A stretch of 64,000 bases of DNA from Bacillus sp. X1(2014) (GCF_007678255.1 NZ_VEED01000003.1:62001-126000); one strand, 5' to 3'; counted from the stretch's first letter, positions 7,544 to 17,032 are shown. The notes: generated by a model from the sequence alone, not told the origin. Translations and numbers: made by a program.

Positions 7544-9238
7544 ATGGGGTTTGAAAACTATACATACATAAGGCCGAACTTAAAAGAAGTAACAGAAAAA
7601 TTTAATGCTGCCCTTGAGAGTTTAAAAAATGCAGTCACAGTAGATATACAAAACGAAATAATGAATGAAATTAATAAATTAAGAAATGACATAGGGACGA
7701 TGTTTAACCTTTGTTATATCCGTCATTCAATTGATACCAATGATGAATTTTACAAGGAAGAACAAGATTATATGGATGAAATTCAACCTGAGGTTGAAGG
7801 GTTAGTGACAAAGTATTATCAAGTACTGGTTGATTCTAAGTTCCGGCCTCAACTAGAAGCGAAATGGGGTAAACAGCTTTTTGCCCTTGCCGAAGGACAG
7901 CTGAAGACATTCAAACCAGAAATTGTTCCTTTACTTCAGAAAGAAAATCGGTTGTCAACGGAATATACAAAGCTAATGGCATCTGCAAAGATTGACTTCG
8001 AAGGGGAAGAAAGAACTCTAGCCCAATTAGAGCCGTTCGCTCAATCAACTGACAGAGAAATGAGAAAAAGAGCAAATGAAGCGAAATTTGGCTTTATGGT
8101 TGAACATGAAGCAGAATTTGATCGCATTTATGATGATCTTGTTAAAGTAAGGACTGAAATCGCTCAGAAACTTGGGTTTAAAAACTTTGTTGAACTTGGT
8201 TATTATCGAATGATGAGAACTGATTATAATGCAGAAATGGTTGCCAATTTCCGTAATCAAGTAAAGGACTACATTGTTCCAATCGCAACAAAATTAAAGG
8301 TGAGGCAACAGGAAAGAATCGGTCTCGATAAGCTTAAATATTACGACGAATCTTTTAATTTTCAAACGGGAAATGCCACTCCAAAGGGTACGCCGGAATG
8401 GATTATAGAAAATGGGCAGCAAATGTATGAGGACCTATCACTAGAAACTGGGGAATTTTTCCGATTTATGCAGGAAAATAATTTGATGGATCTTGTGGCT
8501 AAGAAGGGAAAAGCCGGCGGCGGCTATTGTACTTTTATCGAAAATTATAAAGCTCCTTTCATTTTTTCAAATTTCAACGGTACCTCTGGAGATATTGATG
8601 TTCTTACACATGAGGCTGGTCATGCATTTCAAGTTTATTCGAGTCGTCATTTTGAGATTCCTGAATATGCTTGGCCGACATACGAAGCATGTGAAATTCA
8701 TTCCATGAGTATGGAATTTTTCACATGGCCATGGATGGATTTGTTCTTTAAGGAAGATACCGATAAGTACAAGTTTTCTCATCTAAGTGATGCTTTATTA
8801 TTCCTGCCATATGGGGTGTCCGTTGATGAATTCCAACACTGGGTCTATGAAAACCCAGAAGCTACACCAAAAGAGCGAAAGCTACAGTGGCGTAAAATTG
8901 AGAAAAAGTATTTACCTCATAAAGATTACGACGGCAATGAATACCTAGAAAATGGGGGCTTCTGGCAGCGTCAAGGCCATATCTTTAATTCACCGTTTTA
9001 CTACATTGATTATACACTTGCGCAAATTTGTGCCTTTCAATTCTGGAAGCGCTCCAGAGAGAATCAAAAGGAAGCATGGGAAGACTATGTGAAATTATGC
9101 AAATTAGGCGGCAGTATGTCATTCACTAAGTTAGTTGAAGCAGCGAATTTAATCTCGCCATTTGAGGCTGGTTGTGTTGAATCGGTAGTGGGTGTGATTG
9201 AAAACTGGTTAAACTCTGTGGATGATAAGCATCTATAA
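7544..9238 (+). CDS. M3 family oligoendopeptidase
   Basis: 564 residues, the usual length for the PepF/M3B group of cytoplasmic zinc peptidases that trim short peptides. The zinc motif HEAGH is at residues 356-360 and the likely third ligand is E384 in YEACEIHSMSMEFF. The C-terminal segment with GHIFNSPFYYIDYTLAQICAFQFW also fits the family. ATG 7544 has an AAAGGGG site. Monocistronic, ending in a terminator shared with the convergent clpE. Confidence 0.9.
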   Translation: MGFENYTYIRPNLKEVTEKFNAALESLKNAVTVDIQNEIMNEINKLRNDIGTMFNLCYIRHSIDTNDEFYKEEQDYMDEIQPEVEGLVTKYYQVLVDSKFRPQLEAKWGKQLFALAEGQLKTFKPEIVPLLQKENRLSTEYTKLMASAKIDFEGEERTLAQLEPFAQSTDREMRKRANEAKFGFMVEHEAEFDRIYDDLVKVRTEIAQKLGFKNFVELGYYRMMRTDYNAEMVANFRNQVKDYIVPIATKLKVRQQERIGLDKLKYYDESFNFQTGNATPKGTPEWIIENGQQMYEDLSLETGEFFRFMQENNLMDLVAKKGKAGGGYCTFIENYKAPFIFSNFNGTSGDIDVLTHEAGHAFQVYSSRHFEIPEYAWPTYEACEIHSMSMEFFTWPWMDLFFKEDTDKYKFSHLSDALLFLPYGVSVDEFQHWVYENPEATPKERKLQWRKIEKKYLPHKDYDGNEYLENGGFWQRQGHIFNSPFYYIDYTLAQICAFQFWKRSRENQKEAWEDYVKLCKLGGSMSFTKLVEAANLISPFEAGCVESVVGVIENWLNSVDDKHL

Positions 9239-9246
9239 ATGAAAAG

Positions 9247-9283
9247 AGCGAAGCCCTTCTACAATTTCTAGAAGGGCTTCGCT
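9247..9283. terminator. Bidirectional terminator between the M3 peptidase gene and clpE
   Basis: Arms AGCGAAGCCCTTCT (9247-9260) and AGAAGGGCTTCGCT (9270-9283), flanked by A and T tracts on the two sides. Confidence 0.88.
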
Positions 9284-9288
9284 TTTGC

Positions 9289-11442
9289 TTATTTAACAGC
9301 AGTAACATGAGAAACTACTTTTATCTCATCTTTTTCAACAATAGCAGTTAATTCTTTAATCTCTGGCTGCTCTAAGATAAAATCCGCTATTTTATCTTCA
9401 AGCTGTTCTTGGATGACACGGCGGAGCGGGCGTGCGCCGAAAGCTGGATGGTATCCAAGCCGTGCAAGTTTTTCTTTTGCCTCAGTCGTCACCGTTAGTT
9501 CAATCTTTTGTTCCGTAAGCGTTTCTTGTAATTCATTAATCATTAAGTCGACAATAAAAAGGATATGCTCTTTGCCGAGTGAATTAAACTCGATGATACT
9601 GTCGAAGCGATTTAAGAATTCAGGTTTAAAGAAACTGCCAAGTGAGTCAAGGATACTTGCTTCTTCTATCGCCTCGTTTGTACCGAATCCAACATGAACG
9701 GTCTTGTGGCCCACGCCAGCATTGCTTGTCATAATGATTACGGAATCTTTAAAGCTGACAATTCTACCTTGACTATCTGTCAGGCGTCCATCCTCAAGAA
9801 TTTGCAGGAATAGATGTTGAACGTCTGGATGTGCCTTTTCAATTTCATCTAATAGAATAATGCTGTATGGGTTTCTGCGCACTTTTTCTGTTAACTGTCC
9901 TGCTTCTTCATGACCTACATAGCCAGGGGGTGAGCCAATCAATTTAGAGATACTGTGTTTTTCCATGTATTCGCTCATATCTAGGCGGATCATTGAATCC
10001 TTAGAGCCAAATAGTTCTTCGGCAAGTGTTTTCGTTAATTCTGTTTTACCAACTCCGGTTGGTCCGACAAATAAGAAAGAACCGATTGGACGATGTTTTG
10101 ATTTTAAGCCGGCACGACTGCGTCTAATCGCTTTAGCTACTTTTTTTGCAGCTTTTTCCTGACCTATAACCTTAAATTTTAGATTTTCCTCTAAAGATTT
10201 CATTTTTAACTGTTCATCTTGTTGTAGCTTTCCAACTGGAATACCTGTTTTTTCTTCAATAATTTCCTGTATATGTGATACATCCACAATGGGTCTCTCT
10301 ATACTTGAAACTTTATTTAATGCCTTTTCCAATTTGGCTTCTTCATCGCGAAGAGCAGCTGCCTTTTCATAATTCTCGCTTTTCAGTGCCTCTTCTTTTT
10401 CACCAACAATATTTTTTAAGCGCTGTTCAATTTGTTCATTGTTTTGATAATCTGAAATAAGGTTTAATTTTGAACCCGCCTCATCCAGCAAATCAATGGC
10501 TTTGTCAGGCAAGAAGCGGTCTTGAATATAGCGATGTGACAATTGCACACAGGCAAGAATTGCTTGATCAGAATAGGTCACTTGGTGATAATCTTCATAT
10601 TTCTTTTGTATCCCTTTTAATATATCAATTGCAGCTTCTGGTGTTGGTTCAATAACATGAACGGGCTGGAAGCGTCGTTCTAAAGCGGAATCTTTTTCGA
10701 TTTGTCGATACTCTTTTAGTGTTGTTGCACCAACAACTTGAAGCTCACCGCGTGCCAGGGCAGGCTTTAAGATATTTCCTGCATCCATAGAGCCTTCAGC
10801 AGAACCAGCACCGACTAGTAGGTGAATTTCATCGATGAAAAGAATAATATTTTTCCTCTCTTGTAACTCTGAAATGAGGTGTTTCATTCTCTCTTCAAAT
10901 TGACCGCGGATTCCTGTATTGGCAACAAGGGACGCAACGTCCAGCAAGTAAACCTCTTTGTTACGTAACTTGCCGGGAACATCTCCTTCTGCAATCTTCT
11001 GTGCCAGACCCTCAGCAATCGCCGTTTTTCCGACCCCTGGTTCACCAATTAGGACGGGATTATTTTTATTACGTCTATTTAGTATTTCGATAACGCGCTG
11101 TACTTCTCCATCACGACCAATAACAGGATCAATTAAGCCTGCTTTACCCATTTGAGTTAAATTTCGTCCAAATTGATCTATAAAACCGCTATGTCCGCTT
11201 TTTCTACCAGTTTGTGTAACAGGGCGACTGCTGTCATCCTTACCAGGGTTTGCATTAGACATGAAAAAGTCTTCAAATGGGAAACTTGGGAAAAGGTTCA
11301 TATTTTGACCTAGCCCGGCTCCTAGGGATTGCTTTTCTTTTGAATAACATTCGTGACAGAGTTTAATTTCCTTACGCTGTCCATTAATAATCATGTTTAA
11401 TTGTATATTTGCATTATTTTCATTACATTGTTGACAAAGCAT
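9289..11442 (-). CDS. clpE: ATP-dependent Clp protease ATPase subunit ClpE
   Basis: 717 residues. An N-terminal zinc finger (C3, C6, C29, C32) marks it as ClpE. First AAA+ module: Walker A GEPGVGKT at 133-140, and FIDEIH near 202. A UVR-like coiled segment lies at about 349-374, and the second module has Walker A GPTGVGKT at 460-467. It unfolds damaged proteins for ClpP. A good sigma-A promoter with two CtsR operators lies upstream, so it should be silent until heat or disulfide stress inactivates CtsR. Convergent with the M3 peptidase gene. Confidence 0.96.
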   Translation of the reverse strand: MLCQQCNENNANIQLNMIINGQRKEIKLCHECYSKEKQSLGAGLGQNMNLFPSFPFEDFFMSNANPGKDDSSRPVTQTGRKSGHSGFIDQFGRNLTQMGKAGLIDPVIGRDGEVQRVIEILNRRNKNNPVLIGEPGVGKTAIAEGLAQKIAEGDVPGKLRNKEVYLLDVASLVANTGIRGQFEERMKHLISELQERKNIILFIDEIHLLVGAGSAEGSMDAGNILKPALARGELQVVGATTLKEYRQIEKDSALERRFQPVHVIEPTPEAAIDILKGIQKKYEDYHQVTYSDQAILACVQLSHRYIQDRFLPDKAIDLLDEAGSKLNLISDYQNNEQIEQRLKNIVGEKEEALKSENYEKAAALRDEEAKLEKALNKVSSIERPIVDVSHIQEIIEEKTGIPVGKLQQDEQLKMKSLEENLKFKVIGQEKAAKKVAKAIRRSRAGLKSKHRPIGSFLFVGPTGVGKTELTKTLAEELFGSKDSMIRLDMSEYMEKHSISKLIGSPPGYVGHEEAGQLTEKVRRNPYSIILLDEIEKAHPDVQHLFLQILEDGRLTDSQGRIVSFKDSVIIMTSNAGVGHKTVHVGFGTNEAIEEASILDSLGSFFKPEFLNRFDSIIEFNSLGKEHILFIVDLMINELQETLTEQKIELTVTTEAKEKLARLGYHPAFGARPLRRVIQEQLEDKIADFILEQPEIKELTAIVEKDEIKVVSHVTAVK

Positions 11443-11485
11443 AAGTAAATACCCTCCTATTAAAAAATTTATTATAATGTTTGAC

Positions 11486-11502
11486 TTTGACTATATTTGA
11501 CC
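11486..11502 (-). promoter_or_regulatory. CtsR operator, proximal
   Basis: On the minus strand GGTCAAATATAGTCAAA matches the CtsR consensus RGTCAAA-NAN-RGTCAAA in full. A further overlapping half-site TTTGAC starts at 11480. It lies downstream of the clpE promoter -10 element. Confidence 0.9.
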
Positions 11503-11512
11503 TTATGACGAT

Positions 11513-11541
11513 AGTATACTCTGACCTTTTTTGACTTTCAA
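11513..11541 (-). promoter_or_regulatory. Sigma-A promoter of clpE
   Basis: Reading the minus strand: TTGAAA (11536-11541), a 17-base spacer, then TATACT (11513-11518). A CtsR operator fills the spacer. Confidence 0.8.
11520..11536 (-). promoter_or_regulatory. CtsR operator, distal, inside the promoter spacer
   Basis: On the minus strand AGTCAAAAAAGGTCAGA matches the CtsR heptad repeat with one mismatch in the last heptad. It lies between the -35 and -10 elements, where bound CtsR would exclude RNA polymerase. Confidence 0.82.
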
Positions 11542-11597
11542 GTGATTTGTTTTGGTAATGGTTTCTAATTAAAGGAAAAAAGCTCGTCTTTGTTTGT

Positions 11598-11624
11598 CCT
11601 TATCATCATATATTGATGATAAGG
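11598..11624 (+). promoter_or_regulatory. Hairpin overlapping the ykvI ribosome binding site
   Basis: Perfect 11-base arms CCTTATCATCA (11598-11608) and TGATGATAAGG (11614-11624) with a 5-base loop. The last four bases of the stem are the start of the AAGGAGGAGA Shine-Dalgarno stretch, so the folded RNA could limit ykvI translation. No terminator T-run follows. Confidence 0.5.
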
Positions 11625-11634
11625 AGGAGATGAT

Positions 11635-12684
11635 GTGAAAAGGGAATGGACGCAAGCATTTCAAATAGCTGCAGTCTATGTAGGGACTGTGGTAGGAGCT
11701 GGCTTCGCCACCGGGAAGGAAATCGTTGAATTTTTTTCACGATTTGGTTTCTTTGGCTTAATAAGTATAATAATGAGCGGTTATCTCTTTATAGCGCTGG
11801 GTTCTAAACTAATGAGAATGGCTGCACATATAAATGCAAAATCCTATCAAGAGTTTAATGAGTATTTGTTTGGCAAATGGCCAAGTCGTGTCATTAATAT
11901 CTTTATGCTTTTTATGCTTCTAGGAGTTAGTGCCGTTATGCTTTCAGGGGCTGGGGCAGTGTTTGAGGAACAGTTAGGTTTACCGAAAACAGCCGGCGTT
12001 TTCCTGACCATTTTTTTATCCTTTTTAGTTATGTTAGTTGGAACAAAAGGTCTATTTGCTGTTAATACGTTTGTTGTTCCTCTAATGATAACTTTCAGCC
12101 TTATCTTAATGCTCTTTTCAGTGCAAATGCCCCACTTTATAGATCAATTACTATTTATCCCACATGCGGATGATGGCTGGAAGAGTGTCATCGCCCCATT
12201 TTCGTATGTGGCATTAAATCTTGGTCTATCTCAAGCAGTTTTAGTGCCAATTGCTACAGAAGTGAAGGATGATTGGACGATTAAATGGGGAGGTATTCTT
12301 GGAGGTTCTGCTTTAACTATCATCTTAATTGCCAGTCATTTTTCCTTAATCATGCTCCCTAGTTTAGAAATATATAACATCCCAATGGCCATTGTCATGA
12401 AAAATTTAGCTCCTTTTTTATTTTGGATTTTTGTTCTCGTTATTTATGGAGAAATTTTCACCTCAGTGATTGGAAATGTCTTTGGACTCGATCGACAGTT
12501 GAAACAATATTCGTCTATACCGACAATGCTATCTGTAACGCTCATTTTTGTTGTTTCTTATCTGATCAGTCTTGTAAATTATGGGACGCTGCTCTCCTAT
12601 TTATATCCTTTGTTTGGGTATATTTGCATGATTTTTTTTATTTTACTTTGGATAAAACCATTACCAACAAGTATCAGAAAATAA
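11635..12684 (+). CDS. ykvI: YkvI-family polytopic membrane transporter
   Basis: 349 residues with about ten membrane helices and a GTVVGAGFATGKEIVEFF opening typical of YkvI proteins, distant relatives of the amino acid-polyamine and sodium-solute transporter fold. Substrate is unknown. GTG 11635 is the start, behind AAGGAGGAGA partly held in a hairpin. It follows clpE divergently, as in B. subtilis, and ends in a terminator shared with the convergent protease gene. Confidence 0.85.
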   Translation: MKREWTQAFQIAAVYVGTVVGAGFATGKEIVEFFSRFGFFGLISIIMSGYLFIALGSKLMRMAAHINAKSYQEFNEYLFGKWPSRVINIFMLFMLLGVSAVMLSGAGAVFEEQLGLPKTAGVFLTIFLSFLVMLVGTKGLFAVNTFVVPLMITFSLILMLFSVQMPHFIDQLLFIPHADDGWKSVIAPFSYVALNLGLSQAVLVPIATEVKDDWTIKWGGILGGSALTIILIASHFSLIMLPSLEIYNIPMAIVMKNLAPFLFWIFVLVIYGEIFTSVIGNVFGLDRQLKQYSSIPTMLSVTLIFVVSYLISLVNYGTLLSYLYPLFGYICMIFFILLWIKPLPTSIRK

Positions 12685-12685
12685 C

Positions 12686-12718
12686 AAAAGCAGTTGTTCG
12701 GGAGAGCAACTGCTTTTT
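12686..12718. terminator. Bidirectional terminator, ykvI / CPBP protease gene
   Basis: Arms AAAAGCAGTTGTTC (12686-12699) and GAGCAACTGCTTTT (12703-12716) with one G-T pair; overlaps the stop codon of the minus-strand gene. Confidence 0.8.
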
Positions 12719-13328
12719 AATGTAAAGGTAAGATAATAAACATCATCAAGTCAAAAATGATATGAGAAACAATCACCAAAGGCATGCTCTTTTTCCATAG
12801 ATACAGATATCCCCAAACTACACCAGAAATAAAGGCCGCAAGAACTAACAAAAATGAGCCAGCATAAATATGGACGGAAGCATACAGGATTGAAGCTGCC
12901 AAAATACTGAACCCTGGCTTAAACTTTTTGCTCAATCTTTTTTGGATAAAACCCCTCCAGAAAAGTTCTTCTCCTGGGGCTGCAACTAATACAAGGGCAA
13001 GATATTGCCAAAATATTGTTGGAGCAAACCATTTATATAGGTTCTTAAGACTTGTATCATAGGGTAGATGCAGTATCTTCATTCCACGGATCCCAAGCCA
13101 AAAGATACTATATAATAATAAACCGGTTAGTACCCCAAGAAAAATATATTGAATAAAGGATACGTTATCATCCACTTCTTCTTGAAACATAGCATAAGCG
13201 ATTAAGATTAGAATCGAACCAGCAAAAATATACCAAAAGATCGCTTTATCATGAAATGAAAAAAATAAGAGTAAATGTGCAATAATTAAGCCAATCAGTA
13301 TGCGTGGGTCTTGGAAGAATTTTTTCAT
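12717..13328 (-). CDS. CPBP family intramembrane glutamic endopeptidase
   Basis: 203 residues with about six membrane helices. The three CPBP (Abi/Rce1) motifs are intact: E120-E121 and R125 in GEELFWRG, H153 in ASVHIY, and H189 with D193 in SHIIFD. Such proteins cleave or handle peptides and prenylated proteins in the membrane; in bacteria they often serve in bacteriocin immunity or envelope stress. ATG 13328 has an AAAAGGAGA site. A single gene with no bacteriocin neighbours, so the role is open. Confidence 0.88.
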   Translation of the reverse strand: MKKFFQDPRILIGLIIAHLLLFFSFHDKAIFWYIFAGSILILIAYAMFQEEVDDNVSFIQYIFLGVLTGLLLYSIFWLGIRGMKILHLPYDTSLKNLYKWFAPTIFWQYLALVLVAAPGEELFWRGFIQKRLSKKFKPGFSILAASILYASVHIYAGSFLLVLAAFISGVVWGYLYLWKKSMPLVIVSHIIFDLMMFIILPLH

Positions 13329-13473
13329 TACGCGATCTCCTTTTTAGAAAACATAAAATATATTTTATCAAATAAGTTTTTCGAATGGAAATCATTACAT
13401 CTCGAATTTTACTGTTTCGTTAGGTTAGAACATAAAGAATAGAAAAAAATAAAAAAGGAAGGGAGTGAAAGAA

Positions 13474-13593
13474 ATGAGCAAATCAAAAAGTGAACAAGAA
13501 CGAGAATGGACTGTCCGGAAGCAAGATCAAAATCCACATGGAAAAGTAAAAACAAAAAAGCAATTGGCTAATGAAGCAGGAAAGGGCCAATAA
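13474..13593 (+). CDS. Small basic conserved-looking protein, 39 residues
   Basis: The frame from ATG 13474 follows AAGGAAGGGAGTG and encodes a lysine- and glutamine-rich hydrophilic protein containing EREWTVRKQDQNPHGKVK. It has no cysteine or membrane segment. A strong terminator follows at once, supporting a real transcript. Composition recalls minor spore proteins or the short DUF6254 family (recalled, unverified). Function unknown. Confidence 0.6.
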   Translation: MSKSKSEQEREWTVRKQDQNPHGKVKTKKQLANEAGKGQ

Positions 13594-13606
13594 CTAAGGT
13601 CAAAAA

Positions 13607-13640
13607 AGAAAAGGCAGCCATAACGAGGCCTGCCTTTTCT
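13607..13640. terminator. Bidirectional terminator, small gene / ykvS
   Basis: Arms AGAAAAGGCA (13607-13616) and TGCCTTTTCT (13631-13640); lies between the convergent 39-residue gene and ykvS. Confidence 0.75.
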
Positions 13641-13654
13641 AGTATTCTATTATT

Positions 13655-13843
13655 TTAATAAGCGCTTTCTTTTATAACTTTATAGTTTTTGTGATTGACA
13701 ACAGTTCGCTGATCCAATTCTAAATCACGATAATTATCCATAACAGTTAGGTCGACAATGACAGAATTTTCATTTACCTTTTCAACAATCCCTTTCAAAC
13801 CACCACGGAATTCTATGATATTTCCAACTTCTGCTTTTCTCAT
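13655..13843 (-). CDS. ykvS: YkvS family protein (DUF2187)
   Basis: 62 residues, starting MRKAEVGNIIEFRGGLKGIVEKVNENSVIVDLTVM, a small beta-barrel-like KOW/DUF2187 domain as in B. subtilis YkvS. Function unknown. ATG 13843 has an AAGGAGAGA site. Its place between clpE-ykvI and ptsHI is conserved. Confidence 0.82.
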   Translation of the reverse strand: MRKAEVGNIIEFRGGLKGIVEKVNENSVIVDLTVMDNYRDLELDQRTVVNHKNYKVIKESAY

Positions 13844-13997
13844 AATGTCTCTCTCCTTTACCTCAAAAACTATAAATAAAATCCAGTTAAATAACAGTTT
13901 GCACTACTTTTTTCGTTTCGTAAAGCCTTTTATTTGACAATTATGTTAATTCTTTATTAACAATATAATTATATGAGAAAAAAGGCAACAAAAGAAT

Positions 13998-14011
13998 AGG
14001 AAACGCTTTCA
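13998..14011 (-). promoter_or_regulatory. cre box upstream of the gene at 14093
   Basis: On the minus strand TGAAAGCGTTTCCT matches TGWAARCGYTWNCW at all positions. It lies about 30 bases downstream of a TATAAT at 13964-13969, a road-block position for the gene starting at 14093. Confidence 0.65.
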
Positions 14012-14092
14012 ATTATAGTGAAAAAATTAATAATGTTGGATTAAGGTTATGTGGTTACGTTAATATAAATCCAGGTAAAGGTGGTGTTGGGA

Positions 14093-14287
14093 ATGACGGA
14101 AGAAATGATTACAGATATCTTGGATCGCCTCATGACAGGGGAACTTTCTGAGTATTATGTCACAAACGATCAGTTTATGGAATTTCGTCAGGTATTGGTG
14201 AAAAGAAAAGATTTTAAGCATTTCCGCGGGATCGGGCAAAGGGGCGGCGATGTTTTGTATCAATATCTAAAAGAAGCAAGGAGTTAA
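14093..14287 (+). CDS. Small hypothetical protein, 64 residues
   Basis: Starts at ATG 14093 (MTEEMITDILDRLMTGELSEYYV) behind AAAGGTGG; upstream GTG and TTG codons overlap that site. The sequence is acidic at the N-terminus and basic at the C-terminus, with VLVKRKDFKHFRGIGQRGGDVLYQYL. Predicted soluble and mostly helical. Family not recognised. A perfect cre box precedes it and a terminator follows, so it is probably a single carbon-regulated gene next to ptsHI. Confidence 0.7.
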   Translation: MTEEMITDILDRLMTGELSEYYVTNDQFMEFRQVLVKRKDFKHFRGIGQRGGDVLYQYLKEARS

Positions 14288-14304
14288 TTTAATTTTTCAA
14301 GGGG

Positions 14305-14340
14305 CTCTCAGAAAAATTCATGATAGTTTTTGAGAGTTTT
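14305..14340 (+). terminator. Terminator of the 64-residue gene
   Basis: Arms CTCTCA (14305-14310, extended by about four pairs) and TGAGAG (14331-14336), followed by TTTTT. The T-run merges into the -35 element of the ptsH promoter. Confidence 0.65.
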
Positions 14341-14368
14341 TGACAGTTTTGTGACAATTCAATATAAA
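14340..14368 (+). promoter_or_regulatory. Sigma-A promoter of ptsHI
   Basis: TTGACA (14340-14345), 17-base spacer, TATAAA (14363-14368). The start near 14375 gives a leader of about 195 bases before ptsH. No ribonucleic antiterminator or terminator pair was recognised in that leader. Confidence 0.7.
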
Positions 14369-14568
14369 ATAGACTTTTCAGTTGTTCGAATAAGTCGAAA
14401 ATGGTATTATTCATTACATGTTTGTTTTCTTTTTGGAAAAAATAGCTGAAAAGAAATGATTTTTTCTCTTTAGTTAATTAACGATTTAGTTGACTAAATG
14501 ATGAGAAATGTTTATTTTTAATGAAGCAAGTTTGAATTTTATATAAATATTAAAGGAGTATGATTAGC

Positions 14569-14835
14569 ATGTCAGAAAAGCAATTTAAAATAATCGCAGA
14601 AACAGGAATCCACGCTAGACCCGCAACTTTATTAGTTCAAACAGCAAGCAGATTTGATTCTGAGATTCATTTAGAATATAAAGGTAAAAAAGTTAACTTA
14701 AAATCAATTATGGGCGTTATGTCTCTAGGTGTTGGCCAAGGAGCTGATATTACCATTTCAGCAGAAGGAAACGATGCAAACGATGCATTAAATAGCCTTG
14801 AAGAGACATTGAAAAAAGAAGGATTGGCAGAATAA
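14569..14835 (+). CDS. ptsH: Phosphocarrier protein HPr
   Basis: 88 residues, the standard HPr length. Catalytic His15 lies in GIHARPAT, and regulatory Ser46 lies in [12 protein letters not shown], the site of HPr kinase that makes HPr a CcpA co-repressor. ATG 14569 has an AAAGGAG site. It carries phosphate from enzyme I to sugar permeases. Its stop overlaps the ptsI start. ptsG and glcT, which precede ptsH in B. subtilis, are absent here. Confidence 0.97.
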   Translation: MSEKQFKIIAETGIHARPATLLVQTASRFDSEIHLEYKGKKVNLKSIMGVMSLGVGQGADITISAEGNDANDALNSLEETLKKEGLAE

Positions 14836-16547
14836 TGACTTTTTTACAGGGGATAGCCGCATCAAATGGTATCGCTATTGCAAAAGCATACCGTCTTGTT
14901 GAACCAGATTTATCATTTGAAACAAAAACAATTGATGATGCTGCGGCAGAGGTTGACCGTTTCCGCAAGGCAATAGAGAAATCTAAAACAGAACTCGAAG
15001 CAATTCGTGACCGTGCCAAAGTAGACCTTGGAGCTGATAAAGCAGCGATTTTTGAAGCACATCTACTCGTGTTAAGTGACCCTGAATTAAATTCACCAAT
15101 TGAAGATAAAATTCAGTCTGATAAAGTAAATGCTGAATCTGCATTAAAGGAAACAGCAGATATGTTCATTATGATGTTTGAACAGATGGATAATGAATAT
15201 ATGAAAGAACGTGCTGCAGATATTCGTGATGTAACAAAGCGTGTATTAGCTCATCTATTAGGTGTGCAGCTAGTAAATCCAAGTATGATTGCTGAAGAAG
15301 TGATTATTGTAGCGGAAGACTTAACGCCTTCCGACACAGCACAATTAAACAGACAATTTGTCTTAGGATTCACAACAAATATTGGTGGTCGTACCTCACA
15401 TTCTGCCATTATGGCTCGATCAATGGAAATTCCAGCGGTAGTTGGAACAAAGTCAGCGACAGAGGAAATCAATAATGGAGATCTTGTCATTGTTGATGGA
15501 CTAAAGGGTGAGGTACATATTAACCCAACACCTGAGCTGGTTGAACAGTACCGTATAATTCATGAAGAATACGAAATTCAAAAAGCCGAATGGGCCAAGC
15601 TTGTCAATGAACCAACTGTAACAAATGATGATCATCATGTTGAATTAGTAGCCAACATCGGAACTCCGAAGGATTTAAAAGGAGTTATTGAAAACGGCGG
15701 TGAGGGTGTAGGTCTATATCGGACTGAATTCCTTTATATGGGAAGAGATCAACTACCAACAGAAGAAGAACAGTTTGAATCCTATAAGGCTGTATTAGAG
15801 GGTTTAAATGGTAAGCCAGTTGTTGTTCGTACTCTTGATATCGGTGGAGATAAGGAACTTCCTTATTTGGATCTTCCAAAGGAAATGAATCCATTTTTGG
15901 GCTTCCGGGCTATTCGCTTATGTTTAGAAGAGCAAGACATCTTCAGAACCCAGCTCAGAGCACTGTTACGGGCTAGCAACTATGGAAACTTAAAAATCAT
16001 GTTCCCAATGATTGCAACTCTAGATGAGTTCCGTGCTGCCAAAACGATTCTTGAAGAAGAAAAGCAAAAACTTCTTGCAGAAGGCCAAAAAGTTGCCGAA
16101 GGTATTGAACTTGGTATTATGGTCGAAATTCCGTCTACGGCTATCTTAGCGGATCAATTTGCAAAAGAAGTAGATTTCTTTAGTATCGGTACAAATGATT
16201 TAATTCAATATACTATGGCTGCTGATCGGATGAATCAGCGTGTTTCTTACTTGTACCAGCCATATAGCCCATCCATTTTACGATTAGTAAAAATGGTTAT
16301 TGATGCAGCACATGCACAAGGAAAATGGACAGGTATGTGTGGGGAAATGGCAGGAGATGAAACAGCCATTCCAGTTCTTATCGGACTTGGACTTGATGAA
16401 TTTTCAATGAGTGCGACATCAATCTTAAAAGCTCGCTCGCAAATCAAGAATTTGAAAAAATCTGATATGGAAAAGCTTGCTCAAGAAGTTTTAAATATGC
16501 AAACAACTGATCAGGTTATCGAAGCAGTTAATGCTGCGACAAAGTAA
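14835..16547 (+). CDS. ptsI: Phosphoenolpyruvate-protein phosphotransferase (enzyme I)
   Basis: 570 residues. The phosphorylated His189 lies in [13 protein letters not shown]. The C-terminal PEP-binding barrel shows [26 protein letters not shown] and the MCGEMAGD motif. It takes phosphate from PEP and passes it to HPr His15 for all PTS sugars. The ATG overlaps the ptsH stop by one base, so the pair is translationally coupled. A terminator follows. Confidence 0.97.
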   Translation: MTFLQGIAASNGIAIAKAYRLVEPDLSFETKTIDDAAAEVDRFRKAIEKSKTELEAIRDRAKVDLGADKAAIFEAHLLVLSDPELNSPIEDKIQSDKVNAESALKETADMFIMMFEQMDNEYMKERAADIRDVTKRVLAHLLGVQLVNPSMIAEEVIIVAEDLTPSDTAQLNRQFVLGFTTNIGGRTSHSAIMARSMEIPAVVGTKSATEEINNGDLVIVDGLKGEVHINPTPELVEQYRIIHEEYEIQKAEWAKLVNEPTVTNDDHHVELVANIGTPKDLKGVIENGGEGVGLYRTEFLYMGRDQLPTEEEQFESYKAVLEGLNGKPVVVRTLDIGGDKELPYLDLPKEMNPFLGFRAIRLCLEEQDIFRTQLRALLRASNYGNLKIMFPMIATLDEFRAAKTILEEEKQKLLAEGQKVAEGIELGIMVEIPSTAILADQFAKEVDFFSIGTNDLIQYTMAADRMNQRVSYLYQPYSPSILRLVKMVIDAAHAQGKWTGMCGEMAGDETAIPVLIGLGLDEFSMSATSILKARSQIKNLKKSDMEKLAQEVLNMQTTDQVIEAVNAATK

Positions 16548-16564
16548 TTATATGAAACAGAAAG

Positions 16565-16592
16565 ACCGGCTAATAATTAGCCGGTTTTTTTG
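16565..16592 (+). terminator. Terminator of ptsHI
   Basis: Arms ACCGGCTAA and TTAGCCGGT (16565-16585) followed by a seven-T run. Confidence 0.88.
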
Positions 16593-16778
16593 TGAGTGTA
16601 TTTTTTTGATTTTTCATATTATTTATCTTTTTTATTATCGATTTTTGAGTATAATAAAAAGTAATACCTAATACCTATTTTCAAACAGTTCTTATGGATG
16701 ATTAATAGACAAAATTAGGCAAGATATTAGGTGATGATTGTACATAATATAGTAGTAATGGTGGAGGCGAAAGGAAAT

Positions 16779-16925
16779 ATGGAACAAAAACCTGTACATT
16801 ATGATGGAAGTTCACAACTAGGTCAGGCAACAAATGAGGCATTGGTTAATGAACCATTCCAGATGACTGATGAAATGAGAAGTAATATTGGTCGTAACCC
16901 TTACTCCCTTGAAACAAATGAATAA
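16779..16925 (+). CDS. Small hypothetical protein, 48 residues
   Basis: ATG 16779 follows GGAGGCGAAAGGAA; the upstream extension to 16731 lacks a site. Hydrophilic and acidic, with the sequence VNEPFQMTDEMRSNIGRNPYSLETNE. No family recognised. It is flanked by its own terminator, supporting expression. It may be one of the many minor spore or stress proteins of bacilli, but nothing in the sequence proves this. Confidence 0.55.
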   Translation: MEQKPVHYDGSSQLGQATNEALVNEPFQMTDEMRSNIGRNPYSLETNE

Positions 16926-16935
16926 ATGATGGAAG

Positions 16936-16967
16936 AAAAAGGATTTGTCTTCGGGCAAATCCTTTTT
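16936..16967 (+). terminator. Terminator of the 48-residue gene
   Basis: Arms AAAAAGGATTTG (16936-16947) and CAAATCCTTTTT (16956-16967). Confidence 0.85.
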
Positions 16968-17032
16968 GATTATTTTTTTGTCTTTTAACTGATAATAATA
17001 TTGTTTTTATTTAAATGAAAGGTGGAGCATGA

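Noticed and set aside
14375..14568. LicT/GlcT-type antiterminator in the ptsH leader
   Set aside because: No convincing terminator with overlapping antiterminator arms was found by eye.
16926..17032. MhqR operator in front of the azoreductase gene
   Set aside because: No ATCTTGA/TCAAGAT-type palindrome in the gap.
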